NCBI GenBank assembly: GCA_050257395.1
Contig: JBLMWU010000055.1
Span: 1 to 13,961 of the forward strand
Origin: JAIRTY01 sp050257395
GTDB lineage: Bacteria; Actinomycetota; Actinomycetes; Streptosporangiales; Streptosporangiaceae
DNA length: 13,961 bases
Direction of reading: 5' to 3'
The position numbers and the translations under genes were made by a program. Positions 12,025 through 13,961 of this stretch are shown here, one piece after another. The first letter of the stretch is position 1. Every line of letters starts with the position of its first letter. The notes beneath the pieces are model-generated. The model did no database searches, was not told the DNA's origin, and saw only the letters and a program-made list of their open reading frames with translations.

Positions 12025-12044
12025 GCGCCGGTCAGGACCGGCGC
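12025..12044. terminator. Compact bidirectional terminator
   Basis: An 8-bp perfect stem, GCGCCGGT (12025-12032) and ACCGGCGC (12037-12044), with a CAGG loop fills most of the 27-nt gap between the convergent MFS and PAC2 genes. Its size and placement fit a shared terminator. Confidence 0.6.
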
Positions 12045-12046
12045 TG

Positions 12047-12970
12047 TCAGGTTTCGGGGGAGTCGGGCCGGCCCTGCTCGGCCAGGAACCGCTCGAACTG
12101 GGCGGCCAGCTCGTCGGCGGTCGGCATGTCCGCCGCCTCGGCGAGCAGGCCCTCGCGCTGGGCGGCGTCGGCGAACGCGTCGTACTGCCGTTCCAGTGCC
12201 TGGACCACCTCGGTGATCTCGTCAGACGCCTCGACCTGGCGGGCGATCTCCTCGTCCGTCCGTGCCGAGGCCTCCCGCAGCTCGCCGTCCGGCAGCGACA
12301 GCCCGGTGGCCCGGCTCACCGCCTCCAGCAGCGTGATCGCGGCGGCCGGGTACGCCGCCTGGGACAGGTAGTGCGGCACGTGGACGGTGAAACCGGCCGT
12401 GCCCCGGCCCTGCTCCCCGAGCCGGAACTCCAGCAGCGCGGGCGCGCTGCCCGGCACCTGCAGCTCATCCACCACCGGGCGGTAGCCCGCGATGAGGCCG
12501 GCCCGGCTGCCGTGGGCGGTGATGCCGAGCGGGCGGGTGTGCGGCACCCCCATCGGGATGCCGTGGAAACCGACGGCCAGGTCCACGCCCAGCCGGGTGG
12601 CCAGCCTGTCCACGGCCGCCACGAACAGCTCCCACTCGTGGTCCGGCTCCGGCCCGGTCAGCAGCAGGAACTGGGTGCCCGCCGCGTCGCGGACCAGGTG
12701 CACGGCCAGCTCCGGCGCGGTGTAGGCGGACCAGTGGTCCTTGCTGAACGTCATCACCGGCCGGCGGGAGCGGTAGTCGATCAGCCGGTCCACGTCGAAG
12801 GTGGCCACCCGCTCGTGGCTGAGTGTGCCCATCAGGTGCGTGGTGAGCAGCTTGCCCGCCGCGCCAGCGTCGATGAACCCGTCGAGGTAGTGCAGCATGA
12901 CCCCGCCGTCCAGCTCCGGCGCGTCGGGACTCACCTCGTAGAGGTCCCCCGGATCTCGCACCACGATCAC
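12047..12970 (-). CDS. PAC2 family protein
   Basis: The 307-residue cytoplasmic protein belongs to the PAC2 (proteasome assembly chaperone 2-like) family, widespread in Actinobacteria with about this length. Visible marks are LHYLDGFIDAGAAGKLLTTHL near the start, the DVDRLIDYRSRRPVM block, LLLTGPEPDHEWELF, GFHGIPMGVPHTRPLGITAHG, and the region VHVPHYLSQAAYPAAAITLL. The last ~70 residues (EIARQVEASDEITEVVQALE onward) form an acidic helical, possibly coiled-coil tail. In Actinobacteria the role is unclear; a link to the proteasome is assumed from the eukaryotic name and not shown, and no proteasome genes are in this window. The start is GTG 12970, with AGGAAGGG just upstream; two further GTG codons at positions 3 and 4 are alternatives. 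Confidence 0.88.
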   Translation of the reverse strand: MIVVRDPGDLYEVSPDAPELDGGVMLHYLDGFIDAGAAGKLLTTHLMGTLSHERVATFDVDRLIDYRSRRPVMTFSKDHWSAYTAPELAVHLVRDAAGTQFLLLTGPEPDHEWELFVAAVDRLATRLGVDLAVGFHGIPMGVPHTRPLGITAHGSRAGLIAGYRPVVDELQVPGSAPALLEFRLGEQGRGTAGFTVHVPHYLSQAAYPAAAITLLEAVSRATGLSLPDGELREASARTDEEIARQVEASDEITEVVQALERQYDAFADAAQREGLLAEAADMPTADELAAQFERFLAEQGRPDSPET

Positions 12971-13140
12971 AGCCCTTCCTGGCTTCGCCCGGCCCTGTTG
13001 GTCGTATCAACCAGCCAGCGGCTGCCATTCATACCGCCGTCATCATTTGTGCGCCAACGGTACCGGTACGGGGCTCTCCCGGGTGACATGCCCCGGCGGC
13101 TGCCGCTGACCCGCGCTGCCCAGCTGACCCGTGCCGGCCG

Positions 13141-13961
13141 CTAACCTGTGATGGCCGCGCGGGCCCGGGCCGCCTTGGCCGCCGCCTTGAGCGCGGCGAT
13201 GTCGTAGGCGCCGTAGTGCCGCTGGCCGTTCACGAAGAAGGTCGGGGTCCCGGAGACGCCGCTCAGGTCCGCCGAATCCACGTCCTCCGCGACCCGGGCG
13301 GCGTAGGCGTGGGTGCGCAGGTCGCGGGTGAAGCGCTCGGTGTCCAGCCCCAGCTCGCCCGCGTAGCGGATCAGGTCCTTGGGGGCGAGCGCGTCCTGGT
13401 GGCTCATCAGCAGATCGTGCATCTCCCAGAACCGGCCCTGCGCCGCCGCGGCCTCGGTGGCCTCGGCGGCCAGCTGGGCATGCGGGTGCACGTCGGTGAG
13501 CGGCAGGTGCCGCCAGATGTACCGGACGTCCCCGAAGTCGGCCAGCAGCTCCCGCACGGCGGGCTCGGCCTTGCCGCAGTACGGGCACTCCAGGTCGCCG
13601 TACTCCACCAGCGTGACCGGCGCCTTCCTGGGCCCGCGCAGGTGGTCGCGTTTGGGGTCGACCGGCGCGGCGAGGTCGATGATGACGCTGGCGGTGCCGA
13701 GCAGCGCCCGGATCCGGGCCTGGGCCGGCAGCAGCCGGGTCGCCCGGAAGACCGCCCAGGTGAGCCCGGCCGCGGCCAGGGCGGCCGACAGCACGCCGGC
13801 CTTCGCCTGGGCGAGCTGCTCACCGTGAAAGGCGAGCGCGGCGATCAGCAGCGACACGGTGAAGCCGATGCCGGCGATGGTGCCCGCGCCAGTCACCGAC
13901 GCCCAGCCGGCCGGCGGCCGCAGCCGCCCCCGGCTGGCCACCGTCACCAGCCAGGACACGC
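13141..13961 (-). CDS. nhaA: Na+/H+ antiporter NhaA fused to DsbA-like thioredoxin domain (partial)
   Basis: The gene is cut by the right edge; only the last ~272 codons are present. The first ~85 are the end of NhaA: GTIAGIGFTVSLLIAALAFH and AKAGVLSAALAAAGLTWAVF match its last two membrane helices. About 30 residues later a DsbA-type thioredoxin fold begins (PVTLVEYGDLECPYCGKAEP) with a CPYC active site (13576-13587 on the plus strand). The helical insertion and the cis-Pro loop GVSGTPTFFVNG follow, to a normal TAG stop. NhaA exports sodium ions in exchange for protons. NhaA-DsbA fusions are known in Actinobacteria, but the job of the redox domain is not. It is followed 170 nt later by the PAC2 gene on the same strand, with no obvious terminator between. 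Confidence 0.9.
   Translation of the reverse strand, partial: VSWLVTVASRGRLRPPAGWASVTGAGTIAGIGFTVSLLIAALAFHGEQLAQAKAGVLSAALAAAGLTWAVFRATRLLPAQARIRALLGTASVIIDLAAPVDPKRDHLRGPRKAPVTLVEYGDLECPYCGKAEPAVRELLADFGDVRYIWRHLPLTDVHPHAQLAAEATEAAAAQGRFWEMHDLLMSHQDALAPKDLIRYAGELGLDTERFTRDLRTHAYAARVAEDVDSADLSGVSGTPTFFVNGQRHYGAYDIAALKAAAKAARARAAITG

Overview
The window is very GC-rich, by eye about three quarters G+C. Codons end almost always in G or C, and several genes use GTG starts. Together with the gene families present (a PAC2 protein, an Rv1284-type carbonic anhydrase, a zinc-finger ECF sigma fusion, an NhaA-DsbA fusion and a DUF5134-like membrane protein), this points to a high-GC actinobacterium. 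The genus cannot be fixed from the sequence. I see no rRNA, tRNA, CRISPR array, transposase or integrase, so this looks like ordinary chromosome with several unusual proteins rather than a mobile island.

Left part (1-4846): a MerR-type regulator with its own 19-bp-spaced promoter and operator runs rightward. It faces a leftward DoxX-like/DUF5134-like multi-span membrane protein. Between them lie a 16-bp perfect hairpin and a two-copy 50-bp-period repeat. A 450-bp non-coding stretch follows, carrying two diverged copies of a ~36-bp element. Next come a small Ala/Pro-rich protein built of twelve 8/9-residue repeats, and a lipoprotein whose signal peptide is itself an 18-bp tandem repeat.

Middle (4847-9256): an ECF sigma factor is fused in one chain to a zinc-binding anti-sigma motif, a membrane helix, a Pro-rich spacer and an Ig/BACON-like extracellular domain. 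It ends at a long hairpin shared with a convergent pair of leftward genes. These are a short (core-type) cobalamin-independent methionine synthase homologue and an IspH/LytB paralogue that keeps the three iron-sulfur cysteines but lacks most substrate-binding residues.

Right part (9257-13961): rightward genes encode a beta-carbonic anhydrase, a DUF6624-like protein with a C-terminal zinc ribbon, and an MFS_3-type permease. Converging on them are a leftward PAC2 family protein and, cut by the right edge, the end of an NhaA antiporter fused to a DsbA-like thioredoxin.

The genes do not form one obvious pathway. The most noteworthy items are the membrane-anchored sigma/anti-sigma fusion, the remodelled IspH paralogue next to the core MetE, the NhaA-DsbA fusion, and the cluster of in-frame tandem repeats between 1.2 and 4.4 kb. 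I do not claim a complete new defence or biosynthetic system; the evidence does not support one.
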